DNA of 64,000 bases from Bacillus methanolicus MGA3 (GCF_000724485.1 NZ_CP007739.1:3132001-3196000), one strand, 5' to 3'. Numbered from the stretch's first letter, positions 33,826 through 43,336 are shown. Numbers and translations: made by a program. The notes: generated by a model from the letters alone, not told the origin.

Positions 33826-34827
33826 TTAACCGAATCTTTTATTTGGAAGACGGTCGATGTTATCAAGCATGATTCCAGTACCGATTGCTACACAATCCAT
33901 TGGATTTTCCGCAATTAGCACAGGTACTTTTAATTCTTCTGCTAGAAGCATATCAATTCCGTGGAGCAGTGCGCCTCCCCCGGTTAAAATAACGCCGCGG
34001 TCGATAATGTCGGCAGAAAGTTCCGGTGGTGTGCGTTCAAGGACGCTTTTGGCTGCCTGAACAATAACGGAAACAGATTCACGCAGAGCCTGTTCAATTT
34101 CAGCTGAACGAACAGTAATTGTCCGAGGCAATCCTGTTACCATATCGCGGCCGCGGATATCTAATTCCTCGTTGCGTGATCCAGGGAAAACGGTGCCTAT
34201 CTTCATCTTGATATCTTCTGAAGTCCGTTCTCCAATTAGAAGTTTATATTCTTTTTTAATATAATTTAATATTTCTATGTCAAACTTGTCCCCAGCCATT
34301 TTAATCGAGGAGGAAGTTACTATATCGCCCATTGATAAAACGGCAATATCAGTTGTCCCGCCTCCGATATCGACAACCATATTTCCGCTTGGCTGAAAAA
34401 TATCCATACCAGCGCCAATTGCAGCTACTTTCGGCTCTTCTTCCAAGTAAATTTTTTTCCCGCCGCTTTTTTCAGCAGCTTCTCTAATCGCTTTTTGCTC
34501 AACGCTTGTAATATTTGTCGGACAGCAAATTAGAATGCGCGGTTTTGATAAAAACCCTTTTACATTAAGCTTATTAATAAAATGTTTCAGCATCGCTTCT
34601 GTTACATCAAAATCAGCAATTACGCCATCTTTTAACGGTCGGATCGCAGCGATGTTTCCCGGCGTACGTCCAACCATTCTGCGCGCTTCTTCTCCTACCG
34701 CAAGAACTTTATTTGTATTTTTATCAACCGCCACAACGGATGGCTCATTTAGTACGATTCCGCGGCCTTTTACATGGATCAGCACATTGGCCGTTCCTAA
34801 ATCAATTCCTATATCCCTGGAAAACAT
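33826..34827 (-). CDS. mbl: MreB-like cell-shape protein Mbl
   Basis: 333 residues from the ATG at 34827 (AAGGAGG upstream; the in-frame extension to 34890 lies in the leader). Actin fold: phosphate-1 motif DIGIDLGTANVL, phosphate-2 VVDIGGGTTDIAVLS, adenosine motif GVILTGGGALLHG. FSRDIGIDLGTANVLIHVK is typical of Mbl. It polymerises under the membrane and guides lateral wall synthesis with MreB/MreBH. Followed by flhO-flhP, preceded by spoIIID. Confidence 0.95.
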   Translation of the reverse strand: MFSRDIGIDLGTANVLIHVKGRGIVLNEPSVVAVDKNTNKVLAVGEEARRMVGRTPGNIAAIRPLKDGVIADFDVTEAMLKHFINKLNVKGFLSKPRILICCPTNITSVEQKAIREAAEKSGGKKIYLEEEPKVAAIGAGMDIFQPSGNMVVDIGGGTTDIAVLSMGDIVTSSSIKMAGDKFDIEILNYIKKEYKLLIGERTSEDIKMKIGTVFPGSRNEELDIRGRDMVTGLPRTITVRSAEIEQALRESVSVIVQAAKSVLERTPPELSADIIDRGVILTGGGALLHGIDMLLAEELKVPVLIAENPMDCVAIGTGIMLDNIDRLPNKRFG

Positions 34828-35263
34828 TTCTATTCCTTTCCTCCTTAAGACTATGGCGCAGCGAAAAAGGTACGCTTTTTCGCCCCTCACTCTTGTTCAT
34901 CTGCGGCTCTCAAGAACACGTCCATAGACCTTTCCCATGCTGAAATCAAAATGATGTGGCTATGTATAGTTCCTTAAGCACAAGCATTCACTTTTGTAAA
35001 ATAAACCAGGTTCTTTCCTAATAGTTTATTCTATCACAATAAGGAAGAAAAAAGTAACTTGTCGTCAGAAAAACAATGAAAATTTTCCTAAAATAGAGTT
35101 GCGGGAAAAGAATCAGGCAAAATTTGTAGGTATTTGGGAGGAAGATCGGTGCCGGATTGGGTTGGGGTTGGACGCATGGCTTTTAAAATTTAGACTGTTT
35201 TATGAGCCAATTTTGTGCATTTATGAGCCACTTTAGGGAATTTATACTCCATTTTAAACTAAA
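34828..35263. other. mbl leader and spoIIID-mbl gap
   Basis: A hairpin GCGAAAAAG-CGTAC-CTTTTTCGC (34861-34883) sits in the mbl leader close to its ribosome site. No promoter pair is convincing. Bases 35199-35260 hold three degenerate copies of a 21-bp unit (see separate entry). Confidence 0.5.
35199..35260. repeat. Degenerate 21-bp tandem repeat (TTTATGAGCCA...)
   Basis: TTTATGAGCCAATTTTGTGCA, TTTATGAGCCACTTTAGGGAA and TTTATACTCCATTTTAAAC follow one another with a 20-21 bp period. Non-coding, lying between the spoIIID terminator and mbl. Confidence 0.65.
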
Positions 35264-35314
35264 ATAAAAAAACGTGCCAAGCCGAGGGCAAACATGCTTT
35301 CCCCGGGGGCACGT
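35264..35314 (-). terminator. Terminator of spoIIID
   Basis: Minus strand: ACGTGCC (35308-35314) pairs with GGCACGT (35272-35278), with an inner CCGGGG...CCCTCGG hairpin, then seven T. Confidence 0.88.
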
Positions 35315-35352
35315 CCTTATGTTCCGGATTTCGCCTGCGTTTTTTTTTCGCT

Positions 35353-35625
35353 TTATTGAACAGGTTCTTCTTCTTTTTCTTCTTTTTTATACTTCAGTTT
35401 CGTTGCTTCTCCACCCCGTAAATGGCGGATTGATTTATGGTAATCTAATATTTCTTTTACTTCATTTGCAAGTTCCGGATTAATTTCTGGAAGCCTCTCA
35501 GTTAAATCCTTATGGACTGTACTTTTGGATACGCCAAACTCCTTCGCGATCACGCGAACTGTTTTTCTCGTCTCCACGATATACTTCCCAATCTTGATAG
35601 TTCTCTCTTTGATGTAATCGTGCAC
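35353..35625 (-). CDS. spoIIID: Sporulation transcriptional regulator SpoIIID
   Basis: 90 residues from a GTG at 35625 (GGGAGGG upstream). Codons further upstream are open but do not resemble the family, which begins xHDYIKERTIKIG. The helix-turn-helix is RVIAKEFGVSKSTVHKDLTER (residues about 24-44), nearly unchanged from B. subtilis, followed by the second DNA-contact region HKSIRHLRGGEATKLKYKK. It activates and represses SigmaE-dependent genes in the mother cell. The SigmaE promoter expected upstream was not clearly seen. Confidence 0.95.
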   Translation of the reverse strand: MHDYIKERTIKIGKYIVETRKTVRVIAKEFGVSKSTVHKDLTERLPEINPELANEVKEILDYHKSIRHLRGGEATKLKYKKEEKEEEPVQ

Positions 35626-35945
35626 ACCACTCGCCCTCCCTAAATTGGATGTGAGAAGTGTGAAATGAGACTCGCTTCGCTTAGTTGAACTACGGCTGTT
35701 CCGCACGTACAAACAGATCCTTTCAGGCTCCATTGTGCGGCAGAAAGTATGTACTTTCTGATCTTACAGTGATTAAACATGTCTCCGACTATTTCCCTGT
35801 TGTTTCCAAACGACTCCTCACCTCAAACACTCTCTTTGCAGGTTTGTATCAGTTTATTAGCTTGGATACGGGAATATGCACGAAAAACTCAATCAGGACA
35901 AGGAATTATACAATTTTTTTAAAATATAACAGGCATTCGTCAAAA
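35626..35945. other. spoIIID upstream region
   Basis: About 320 bases with no gene. The spoIIID promoter must be here. GTACATACTTTC at about 35743-35754 (minus strand) resembles a SigmaE -10 (CATACANT), but without a good -35. Confidence 0.35.
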
Positions 35946-36011
35946 AGGGGCCTGGCCCTCTTATCACATTAAAGTTTTAAAGCGTTAATTAGATAAGGGG
36001 GCCTGGCCCCT
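35946..36011. repeat. GGGCCTGGCCC-family palindromic element with 26-base loop
   Basis: Left arm AGGGGCCTGGCCCTCTTATC (35946-35965) pairs with GATAAGGGGGCCTGGCCCCT (35992-36011) except for one T-T and one T-G. The loop carries CATTAAAGTTTTAAAGCGTTAA, a sequence recurring beside other copies. Confidence 0.85.
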
Positions 36012-36021
36012 CTGTCTATAC

Positions 36022-36046
36022 AAAAAAACCCGCCGGGGCGGGTTTT
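36022..36046 (-). terminator. Terminator of spoIIQ
   Basis: AAAACCCGC-CGGG-GCGGGTTTT stem with a seven-T tail on the minus strand, 18 bases after the stop codon. Confidence 0.92.
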
Positions 36047-36063
36047 CAAGGTCCAGAATATTT

Positions 36064-37047
36064 TTATGAGTTTACGCCATTTAGAGAGGCATCGGATGAT
36101 CCAGAGTCAGATTCAGGGGATTGATCTTCGCCATGACCATGGTCACCGGATTGATCTCCGCCTTGACCTTGATCACCAGATTGATCTCCACTAGTTTTAT
36201 CTTGTGCGCTGCCATCTTCCTTTTGTCCAGAATCTGTTTTATCAGAACCGTTATTGTTGGAAGTATCTCCTTTGGCTCCGTTGTCCTCAGTAGTGCCTTG
36301 ATCATCAGCAGGATTATCATCTGTCACTTGACTGTTTCCAGGAGCTTTTGCTTCCTGTAATGCACTTAACGGTTTGTTAAAATAGTCTAGTGGATTGACA
36401 GCTACATTATCTTTGCGAATTTCAAAGTGCACATGCACTCCGGCTTCTTTGTTATACAAGCTTTGTCCAGCCTTTGCAAGAACTTGTCCTTGTTCTACTT
36501 TGTCGCCAACCTCGACATTAATGTCCTTAACGGATTGATATTGTGTTACAATTCCTTTATCATGCTCAATTTCAATGACATTTCCCAATAACGCATCTTC
36601 TTCAACTTTTGTAACGGTTCCGCTCAATGATGCGACAACATCAAATGTGTCACCTTTTTTCATTTTAATGTCAATACCAGTGTTTGGATGATACTCATTA
36701 TCGTAGAATACAAGAGCTGCTTCCTGATCTTCTTTTTTGCCGTTATAATCATAGAATTTTTTTTGAATAACAGCAGAATCAGGATCCATTACTGGCATAA
36801 CAAAATTTTCTAATGAACGGTTTACTTCAACAGCTGGCTGATCATGTTGTTTTCTGCCTGCCATATCTGTCGATTTGTAATCAAATTGGTCAGAATTAGA
36901 ATTCTTTCCTACACTTTGATACCAAAGGACACCTGTTAGAATGATTGCTGCGCTTGCAATATAAATGGCTGGAAATACCCAACGCTGTCTAAAGAAGCGT
37001 TTTAAACTTGAATCTTGAGAAGTTCGTTTCTTATCTTCCTCTCTCAT
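36064..37047 (-). CDS. spoIIQ: Stage II sporulation protein SpoIIQ
   Basis: 327 residues from MREEDKKRTSQ at 37047 (GAGGTG 6 bases upstream). One membrane segment (residues about 24-46, FPAIYIASAAIILTGVLWY), then an outer M23/LytM-like domain (about 90-235) with NTGIDI and HVHFEIRK. The usual first zinc-binding His two residues before GID is Asn, so the domain is probably non-catalytic, as in B. subtilis. In the forespore membrane it pairs with mother-cell SpoIIIAH. The C-terminal 90 residues are low-complexity, with Asp-Gln-Ser-Gly repeats and GDHGHGED. B. subtilis SpoIIQ is 283 residues; the extra length is this tail. Confidence 0.93.
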   Translation of the reverse strand: MREEDKKRTSQDSSLKRFFRQRWVFPAIYIASAAIILTGVLWYQSVGKNSNSDQFDYKSTDMAGRKQHDQPAVEVNRSLENFVMPVMDPDSAVIQKKFYDYNGKKEDQEAALVFYDNEYHPNTGIDIKMKKGDTFDVVASLSGTVTKVEEDALLGNVIEIEHDKGIVTQYQSVKDINVEVGDKVEQGQVLAKAGQSLYNKEAGVHVHFEIRKDNVAVNPLDYFNKPLSALQEAKAPGNSQVTDDNPADDQGTTEDNGAKGDTSNNNGSDKTDSGQKEDGSAQDKTSGDQSGDQGQGGDQSGDHGHGEDQSPESDSGSSDASLNGVNS

Positions 37048-37188
37048 TTTCATCACCTCAGCAATCATTCTGAACAGATCTAAAAAAATATATACGTTTG
37101 TAAAAAATTTTTTTATACTTAATTTTCGACAAGTGCGATATTTTTATGTATTTTTTATAAAAAAATTTTTAAAAAAGGAGCTGAAGTA

Positions 37189-37641
37189 ATGAAAATTGCA
37201 AAATGGCTGTTCCGGATTCTTCCTTTCATCTACATGGTTCTTATTTGGATCCTTTCAAGCATGCCGGATGACGCCGTTATTGAACTGCCCTCCTCTCCAA
37301 TAGATAAGTTCGTAAAAGAGTCCCTCCATCTTGTTGAGTTTGCGATATTATATGTACTGTTTGTATTTGCGTTTTTAACAACTAGGCGTTTTTCTATTAA
37401 ACGTAATCTCTTTTGTATGGTTATTGCCTGCATATACGGAATAACAGATGAAATTCACCAATCTTTTGTACCTTACCGGTCAGCGACAATTATTGACGGA
37501 GTTAAAGATATAACGGGAGTTTGCGCTGCTTACTATTTCATTTATCAGGCTTATTTTAAAAAACGATTTACTAAGTTTGGGAAACTATTGAAGGCTTTCT
37601 CTAAATGTGATGAAGAACGATCAAAGAACGTAATATCATAA
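37189..37641 (+). CDS. VanZ-family membrane protein
   Basis: 150 residues, AAAGGAG before the ATG. About four membrane segments. Family marks: the early SSMPDD, HLVEFAILYVLF, DEIHQSFVPYRSATIIDGVKDITG. Divergent from spoIIQ with a 141-bp gap, the same neighbour relation as ywnJ beside spoIIQ in B. subtilis. VanZ proteins are linked to low-level teicoplanin resistance. The cellular role is unknown. Confidence 0.85.
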   Translation: MKIAKWLFRILPFIYMVLIWILSSMPDDAVIELPSSPIDKFVKESLHLVEFAILYVLFVFAFLTTRRFSIKRNLFCMVIACIYGITDEIHQSFVPYRSATIIDGVKDITGVCAAYYFIYQAYFKKRFTKFGKLLKAFSKCDEERSKNVIS

Positions 37642-37903
37642 GTCGCAATTAAATCTTCACTTAGAAATCTACCATACGCCTTGTCAATCGCAACTTTTTC
37701 TGTACTGCCAACATAGGCAATACTTCATAACACGCTCAACTGCTTCTAGTTTATAATGAGTAGAAATTATAACATATATTTGTTACTCGATTTAAGCGAC
37801 ACTTCATTGATTTTGGCGAAAGTCCAATTGATTTGCGCGAATCCTTGACAAAAAACTACGTCGTGTATCGTCGGTGCGAATCGAAGCAAACTTTATTAAT
37901 CAT
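37642..37903. other. Gap at the start of the decayed island
   Basis: About 260 bases. The minus strand shows short protein-like stretches in changing frames, such as EKVAIDKAYGRFLSEDL, suggesting a worn gene remnant, but nothing that can be named. Confidence 0.3.
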
Positions 37904-37953
37904 AAAGGGCTAAAACAGCGTGTTATATACACGATTGTTTCAGCCCCTCTTTA
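37904..37953. terminator. Two-way terminator hairpin
   Basis: AAAGGGCT-A-AAACAGCGTGT pairs with ACACGATTGTTTCAGCCCCTCTTT across TATAT with minor mismatches. A/T runs are present on both sides. Confidence 0.65.
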
Positions 37954-38076
37954 TTGTTCCGTCCTATTTTTAATTTTGTAGTGTATATTTTGAGAATCTT
38001 TCACAATAAAATGAAAAGCAGCTTCCCTTTAAAATACTTGTACCTAGGGAAGAAACTATTTATTTGAGAACTTCCG

Positions 38077-38289
38077 TCAAAACCCGTATATATTTTTATA
38101 ATATCGATAAATTCTGGTTTTAAAGGTAACTTTGATCATCTCTTCTATGCTGTTTTTCCAGGCAAGATGTATTTTATTCGGTGTAAAATAGGCCATTCCA
38201 TCCTTAATTTTAATCCATTTCTTAGAGTCTTCATCCTGGAAATATCCAGTGACGGAAGTTGACAAAGGGTGAAAAGGTTTATGGAACAA
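38077..38289 (-). CDS. Hypothetical 70-residue ORF
   Basis: Starts where the truncated sensor kinase ends. No convincing ribosome site. Contains GYFQDEDSKKWIKIKDGMAYF and a basic C-terminus (KTRIYRYYKNIYGF). It may be the tail of a gene joined here by deletion. Not recognised and possibly not expressed. Confidence 0.3.
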   Translation of the reverse strand: MFHKPFHPLSTSVTGYFQDEDSKKWIKIKDGMAYFTPNKIHLAWKNSIEEMIKVTFKTRIYRYYKNIYGF

Positions 38290-39424
38290 ACCCTACCTCT
38301 GAATGGAATGTATTTGTTACACTTTTCACAAAATCAACTAACTGATCATAAAGCTCCAAATGAACCATACCCAGGATGACATGGAGTTTATTCATGAATT
38401 CATGTGTTTGTGAACGCAAAAGCCTCGGCATACGATCGAACTCCCGTAAGCTGTTTCGCCATTATCTTAATGTCAGTCTTATCCCTGAATGTTGCGACCG
38501 CCCCTACAATTTCTTTTTTGACAAAAATTGGAACAATATTAGCCACGATAATTAAACCTTTAAGCGAATATTCTTGATCAATTACTTTCTGTCCTTTTCT
38601 ATTACAGCCTGTAAGTGAAAGGTAGGAATAAAATCTTCAATTTTTCTACCTATATATTCTTCATCTATACCCATCTTTTTAAATAACCTGGTAGCCTCTT
38701 GGTTAACCAGAGTAATATTTCCATTTTTATCAACTGCAAGCACACCTTCTCTGGCATACTCCAGCATAGCACTTCGCTGCTCGAGTAATTTTGCAATTTC
38801 ATCCGGCTCCATCCCAAACATAATTGTTTTTACCTTTTTAGCTAATAACACGGCTCCTATCAAGCCGATCATAATCCCTAGAAACATACTAATGAATATG
38901 ATCCTATCACTCTGTTTGACTTGGTTTTTCACATCGTCTAGTAAAATTCCAACCACAACTGCACCAACTTGTTTTCCATTATCAGTAAACACCGGTGTAA
39001 AATATCGAAAGGACATCCCCAGAGTCCCTTTTGCGGTCGATTTATATTCCTCTCCAGAAAAAACAGCATTCTCATCTCCCCCTACAAACCTTTTTCCAAT
39101 CTTGTTAGGATTAGGATGAGATTTCCTTATTCCATTCATATCCAACACAACAATAAAAAGAACATCCGTTGCTTTTCTGATTTTTTCTGTATATGTCTGG
39201 ATGGTAGCTTCATCACTTTTTCCGCTTAATCCATCTATTACAATAGGTGAAAGAGCCACTGTCCTAGAGATATTTCTTGCTTTCTCTTCGATCCGAGTTA
39301 ACGTGGTTTCTTCTATGTATTGTTTCGTTAAATAATTGGTTACTAGTAAGCAAAAAATGATTACTCCTGAAACGAGTAAAGTAATCGTTGTTTGTAAACG
39401 AAGTTTGAATATATGTTTTTTCAT
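38285..39424 (-). pseudogene. Truncated, frameshifted CitA/DctS-type sensor histidine kinase
   Basis: Intact to residue 280: membrane segment (TTITLLVSGVIIFCLLVTN), extracytoplasmic sensor with LDMNGIRKSHPNPNKIGKRF, second membrane segment, then a PAS domain (EGVLAVDKNGNITLVNQEA). One lost base at about 38590 gives a stop after EKDRK. The frame resumes DQEYSLKGLIIVANIVPI...FRDKTDIKIMAKQL. One extra T at about 38422 shifts it again into RSQTHEFMNKLHVILGM, the phospho-acceptor helix of this family. It ends at about 38285 before the ATPase domain. Signals for this family are C4-dicarboxylates or citrate. No partner regulator gene is present, so the system is dead here. Confidence 0.85.
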
Positions 39425-39517
39425 TGTGGACATCCCCACTTCTACTAAACCTTTTCACCTAAATATGATTTACTTTTATTGTAAGAGCAAAATAATAAAT
39501 ACAAATTCAAAAGTGTT

Positions 39518-39935
39518 TCAATTTTGTGAAGGAAAATAAACAAAATACAGCTTTCCGATGTTCTTCTTCCAATGGCGTTCGTTCTTAGAGAACTGCTTTT
39601 CCCAAATGGTATCCATGTAATTTAAGTAGATATTCGCTAAAAGCGGAGAGATCACCCCGCCTTGCGGCGTACCTAGTTCAGTGTCACGGAACTGGCCATC
39701 TTCCATAACCACTGCTTTTAACCACTTTCGGATGAGTTTTAGCACTCTTCTAATGTCGGGTCGATAGACTTTGTCATATAACGCATGAAATCGGCGATTT
39801 TTGCTTTCCTTGGCGCAAAGGTATAGTGTTTTCCAAAGTTCTCGAGCTTTTACATCGGTGTAGTTAGCCAGTTTTCCGGCATTCGGGTTGGACTTACACC
39901 AACAAGCAACCTGCAGCTAGCTGGGCGCGCTCCAC
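39518..39935 (-). mobile_element. Internally deleted group II intron abutting the spoIID terminator
   Basis: The minus strand starts GTGGAGCGCGCCCAGC directly after the spoIID terminator T-run, then GGTTGCTTGTTGGTGTAAGTCC, typical domain I sequence. From about 39858 it reads the RT N-terminus (KARELWKTLYLCAKESKNRR, FHALYDKVYRPDI). It jumps in frame to RRVLKLIRKWLKAVVMEDG and TELGTPQGGVISPLLANIY and stops at 39518. The middle RT block, YADD region, maturase and domains V/VI are all missing. Class C introns are known to insert behind intrinsic terminators, which fits. Confidence 0.82.
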
Positions 39936-39963
39936 AAAAAAGCGGCCGATGAATCGGCCGCTT
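39936..39963 (-). terminator. Terminator of spoIID
   Basis: Perfect 11-bp stem AAGCGGCCGAT/ATCGGCCGCTT (39940-39950 with 39953-39963) with a run of T. It begins at the stop codon. Confidence 0.93.
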
Positions 39964-40993
39964 ATTTCTTTGCTGTTACTTTCGTTATCAAGGTGTCTGA
40001 ATTTGAGATTTCTACCCCCTTGTAGTAGTACTTCACAATCTCTTTGTAGTTTTTCCCTTCAGATGCCATTCCGTTTGCCCCGTATTGGCTCATTCCAACA
40101 CCATGGCCGAAGCCTTTCGTTGTAATGATAATGTTGTTTCCTTTTACAACCCAAGAAAAATCAGAGGATCTTAAGTCCAGTTTGTCTCGAATTTCTCTTC
40201 CGGTTAACACTTTACCGTTGATTTCTACTTTCCCTACACGTTTTCCGGCTGTTCTTTCAATGATTTTTCCTACATTTTTCCGGTCAACCAATTTAACGCC
40301 TAGTCTTGCTTCAAACTCACCAACAGACATGATTTTTTGAGAGATGAATTTTGGTGAATTTTTATCCCACGGGCTTGCAACACTTCTTAGGTAAGGATAT
40401 GAGTTTGACCAGTAATCTTCGGAATTCTCTGTGTATCCGTTGCTTGTCGAGAAAAATGTAGGAGTAATTGGATTTCCTTCATACGTTAAGATTTGGCCGC
40501 TTGTTTCCTTAACTGCCTCAGTTATTTTGTTTATTTTCCATTTGTAGTCTACTCCCCAAAGTTTTTTTAATTCTTCATTATTTTTATATACTTGGTGGAT
40601 TTCAGTATCTGTTACATCTGCTTTTCCTTCGGGCAGGCCAATTTTTTCTTTGTTTAACAATTGTCTGACGATATATGTTCTGGCAGCCAATGCTTGAGCT
40701 TTCAGAGCTTCCAATTGAAAATCAGCCGGCATCTCAGCAGCTACTACACCAATTAAATATTGATCAAGCGGAAGTGTTTCAATTTTCTTTTTTGCCGTGC
40801 GATAGACAGCCACTTCCATGGCAGCATCTGCGGTATTTTCAGCTTGTACATGTACAGGTTTGGGTTTTGAAACTTCTCCCAGCTGCCTGCTTGTCTTAGC
40901 ATCCGAAAAAGGGAGTACAAGCAGAGCTGGAAGCATGAGTGTTACAACAACTAGGATTGCTGTTAGTGTAATGAAAGGTTTGATTTTTATCAT
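39962..40993 (-). CDS. spoIID: Stage II sporulation protein D, lytic transglycosylase
   Basis: 343 residues from [10 protein letters not shown] at 40993 (GGAGG 8 bases upstream). One N-terminal membrane anchor, then the SpoIID domain: [24 protein letters not shown] contains the catalytic Glu region, with [34 protein letters not shown] [17 protein letters not shown] at the C-terminal side. It cleaves glycan strands during engulfment, together with SpoIIP and SpoIIM. Directly downstream of murAA, as in B. subtilis. Confidence 0.95.
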   Translation of the reverse strand: MIKIKPFITLTAILVVVTLMLPALLVLPFSDAKTSRQLGEVSKPKPVHVQAENTADAAMEVAVYRTAKKKIETLPLDQYLIGVVAAEMPADFQLEALKAQALAARTYIVRQLLNKEKIGLPEGKADVTDTEIHQVYKNNEELKKLWGVDYKWKINKITEAVKETSGQILTYEGNPITPTFFSTSNGYTENSEDYWSNSYPYLRSVASPWDKNSPKFISQKIMSVGEFEARLGVKLVDRKNVGKIIERTAGKRVGKVEINGKVLTGREIRDKLDLRSSDFSWVVKGNNIIITTKGFGHGVGMSQYGANGMASEGKNYKEIVKYYYKGVEISNSDTLITKVTAKK

Positions 40994-41170
40994 GTCAAAA
41001 GCCTCCATATGGAAAGTAGACGCGTGTTGATGGCTTTCTTAGCCCCGTCTCATTTCATTCATATGGGCGCGGACAAGCATTTATGACAGTAAATTTAGAT
41101 AACCTCTGGACTCTTTATCCCTTCCACCTCACCAAGGACCAGTCCCTCAACGCTTTAACGCTTTACTATG

Positions 41171-41190
41171 TTAAGAGGGCCTGGCCCCCT
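41171..41190. repeat. GGGCCTGGCCC-family repeat copy
   Basis: TTAAGAGGGCCTGGCCCCCT, preceded by AACGCTTTAACGCTTTA, related to the loop sequence of the 35946 copy. It lies beside the murAA terminator. Confidence 0.8.
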
Positions 41191-41231
41191 AAAAAAAGAA
41201 AGCAACGTTGTCAGATATCTGACAACGTTGC
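41191..41231 (-). terminator. Terminator of murAA
   Basis: Perfect 30-bp palindrome (41202-41231; GCAACGTTGTCAGAT and its inverse) followed on the minus strand by TTCTTTTTTT. Confidence 0.92.
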
Positions 41232-41258
41232 TCTTCGGGTTTTTGTAGTTATTAATGG

Positions 41259-42569
41259 TTATGCATTCATGTCTGTGACAATTTTTTGTTCGAATATTTT
41301 TGTTTCATCCGCTTCATTTACACGTTCAATGTCTGCGCCAAGGGCTGCAAGCTTTTCGTGGAATGCCACATAACCGCGGTCCAGATGCTTCAGTTCTGTT
41401 ACGCGTGTTACGCCTTCAGCAACAAGGCCGGCCAAAATCAGCGCCGCTGCTGCCCGAAGGTCTGTAGCCGCCACTTCAGCACCTTGTAAATTAGTCGGAC
41501 CATTAATGATGACGGAACGGCCTTCAATTTTAATATCTGCATTCATCCGTCTGAATTCTTCAACATGCATAAAACGATTTTCAAATACTGTTTCCGTAAT
41601 CACGCTTGTGCCCTTTGCAGTCAATAAAAGGGACATCATTTGTGATTGCATGTCAGTTGGGAATCCTGGGTGAGGCATTGTTTTAATATCAACGGCTTTA
41701 AGTTCGTCAGGACCGATTACGCGAATGCCGTCAGCTTCTTCTTCAATGATAACACCCATTTCTTCCAGTTTTGCAATTAATGAAGTTAAATGCTCTGGAA
41801 CTGCTCCGCGCACAAGAACATTACCGCCTGTAATTGCAGCAGCCACCATAAATGTGCCAGCTTCAATTCGGTCAGGGATAATTGTATGTTCTGCTCCGTA
41901 CAGGGCATCCACACCTTCAATTTTAATCGTGCCTGTACCGGCACCTTTCACTTTTGCACCCATTTTATTAAGGAAGTTCGCTAAATCGACAATTTCCGGT
42001 TCTTTTGCCACGTTTTCAATGATGGTTGTTCCTTTTGCAAGAGTTGCAGCCATCATAATATTTTCCGTAGCTCCTACACTAGGAAAATCAAGGTATATTT
42101 TAGCTCCATGCAAGCCTTCTTTTGCTTCTGCTTCAATGAAGCCATTTCCAACTTTGACGGTTGCACCCATTGCTTCAAAGCCTTTCAGGTGCTGGTCGAT
42201 CGGACGGGAACCGATTGCACAGCCTCCAGGCAATGCAACTCGTGCACGACCATTGCGTGCTAAAAGTGATCCCATCACAAGTACTGAAGCGCGCATTTTT
42301 CGAACGTACTCAAAAGGGGCTTCTATTTTTAACTCTCTTGATGCATTTACAACCACTTCATTATTCTTAAACTCCACTTCGGCGTTTAAATAACGTAATA
42401 CTTCATTGATGGTATATACATCGGAGAGAGTTGGTACATCTCGAATTACGCTTTTTCCATTACTTGCTAATAATGTTGCGGCGATCACAGGCAAAACGGC
42501 ATTTTTAGCCCCTTCTACTTTTACGGTGCCGCTTAGCCTTCTCCCTCCGCGGACAATGATCTTTTCCAA
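41259..42569 (-). CDS. murAA: UDP-N-acetylglucosamine 1-carboxyvinyltransferase
   Basis: 436 residues from a TTG at 42569 with GGAGGGG upstream. Two-domain EPSP-like fold: [17 protein letters not shown] near the N-terminus, the catalytic Cys in [16 protein letters not shown] (fosfomycin target), and [16 protein letters not shown]. It transfers enolpyruvate from PEP to UDP-GlcNAc, the first committed step of peptidoglycan synthesis. Gene order ywzB-ywmB-murAA-spoIID marks it as MurAA rather than MurAB. Confidence 0.96.
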   Translation of the reverse strand: MEKIIVRGGRRLSGTVKVEGAKNAVLPVIAATLLASNGKSVIRDVPTLSDVYTINEVLRYLNAEVEFKNNEVVVNASRELKIEAPFEYVRKMRASVLVMGSLLARNGRARVALPGGCAIGSRPIDQHLKGFEAMGATVKVGNGFIEAEAKEGLHGAKIYLDFPSVGATENIMMAATLAKGTTIIENVAKEPEIVDLANFLNKMGAKVKGAGTGTIKIEGVDALYGAEHTIIPDRIEAGTFMVAAAITGGNVLVRGAVPEHLTSLIAKLEEMGVIIEEEADGIRVIGPDELKAVDIKTMPHPGFPTDMQSQMMSLLLTAKGTSVITETVFENRFMHVEEFRRMNADIKIEGRSVIINGPTNLQGAEVAATDLRAAAALILAGLVAEGVTRVTELKHLDRGYVAFHEKLAALGADIERVNEADETKIFEQKIVTDMNA

Positions 42570-42601
42570 ATGTATTCCCCTCCGCGTCCAATTTCTCTAT
42601 A

Positions 42602-43336
42602 TTAATATTCAATCGTGATGATAGGTGTGCCAACTACAACAGTAGTCTTGCCACCCAATCCTTCATTACGTACTGCAATCTGCAAATTCAAACGGTCTTG
42701 ATTCTTTTTAATAGAAGTCGTGAATAATGGCGAATATGCTGATAGGGATATAAACCTATCTTCTTTTAAAGCTTCGATTTCTTTACCATTAAAAGCATGT
42801 AATAAATTTTTGACATTATTAGGCAAAGCCTTTTCAATATTATCATTGAATTCGCCTTTGATACAAGAGAAAATTGTAGCATTTCCACGAAAAATGTCAG
42901 TTAACCGTTCCGGGAATTGGTTTTTCAAGAAGGCTTCTGCATCTATTCCCCATCTTGGCCCCTTCACTTCATAGATCACATAAGCAGGTGCTTGAAGATT
43001 CTCAGGACTAGATACAATCCGGATTTTTTCCTGGAACATTGAAGATGGAGAAATCGCTGTGAACTCTTTATGTTTTGCATCAGAAGATGTGGACCATTCC
43101 CAATCGGAAAACTGCTCCATTAGCTTCTCCGCTGTTTCTTCTTGTAAAGACACATCCATTTTTTCTCTTGCATATAAAGACCATTCATTAATCATAATAT
43201 TTTTTGCTTGCAAAATTTTCGCCATGGCCGACAGATCTTGCAATCCATTTGCCACAGTCGTTTTATTCCCAGCTTGCAAGAGGATAAAACCTATAATGCC
43301 AAAGAATGATAAAAAAATTGTAATTTTCTTGTGCAT
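42602..43336 (-). CDS. ywmB: YwmB-family protein
   Basis: 244 residues from MHKKITIFLSFFGI at 43336 (GGGGAGGAG upstream). N-terminal hydrophobic segment, signal or anchor (residues 4-22), then an exported alpha/beta domain containing LQAKNIMINEWSLYAREKM and the final VRNEGLGGKTTVVVGTPII strands, typical of the DUF1779/YwmB family. It sits 32 bases upstream of murAA and is probably co-transcribed. No function is established. Confidence 0.85.
   Translation of the reverse strand: MHKKITIFLSFFGIIGFILLQAGNKTTVANGLQDLSAMAKILQAKNIMINEWSLYAREKMDVSLQEETAEKLMEQFSDWEWSTSSDAKHKEFTAISPSSMFQEKIRIVSSPENLQAPAYVIYEVKGPRWGIDAEAFLKNQFPERLTDIFRGNATIFSCIKGEFNDNIEKALPNNVKNLLHAFNGKEIEALKEDRFISLSAYSPLFTTSIKKNQDRLNLQIAVRNEGLGGKTTVVVGTPIITIEY

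Noticed and set aside
34861..34883. Attenuator in the mbl leader
   Set aside because: The hairpin has no T-run after it and no alternative pairing was found.
37048..37188. SigmaF promoter for spoIIQ
   Set aside because: A GTATA hexamer is present, but no -10 with the GGNNANAHTR pattern at proper spacing was found.
41725..42393. 222-codon plus-strand ORF
   Set aside because: Lies entirely antisense within murAA, has no ribosome site, and its composition mirrors the opposite strand.
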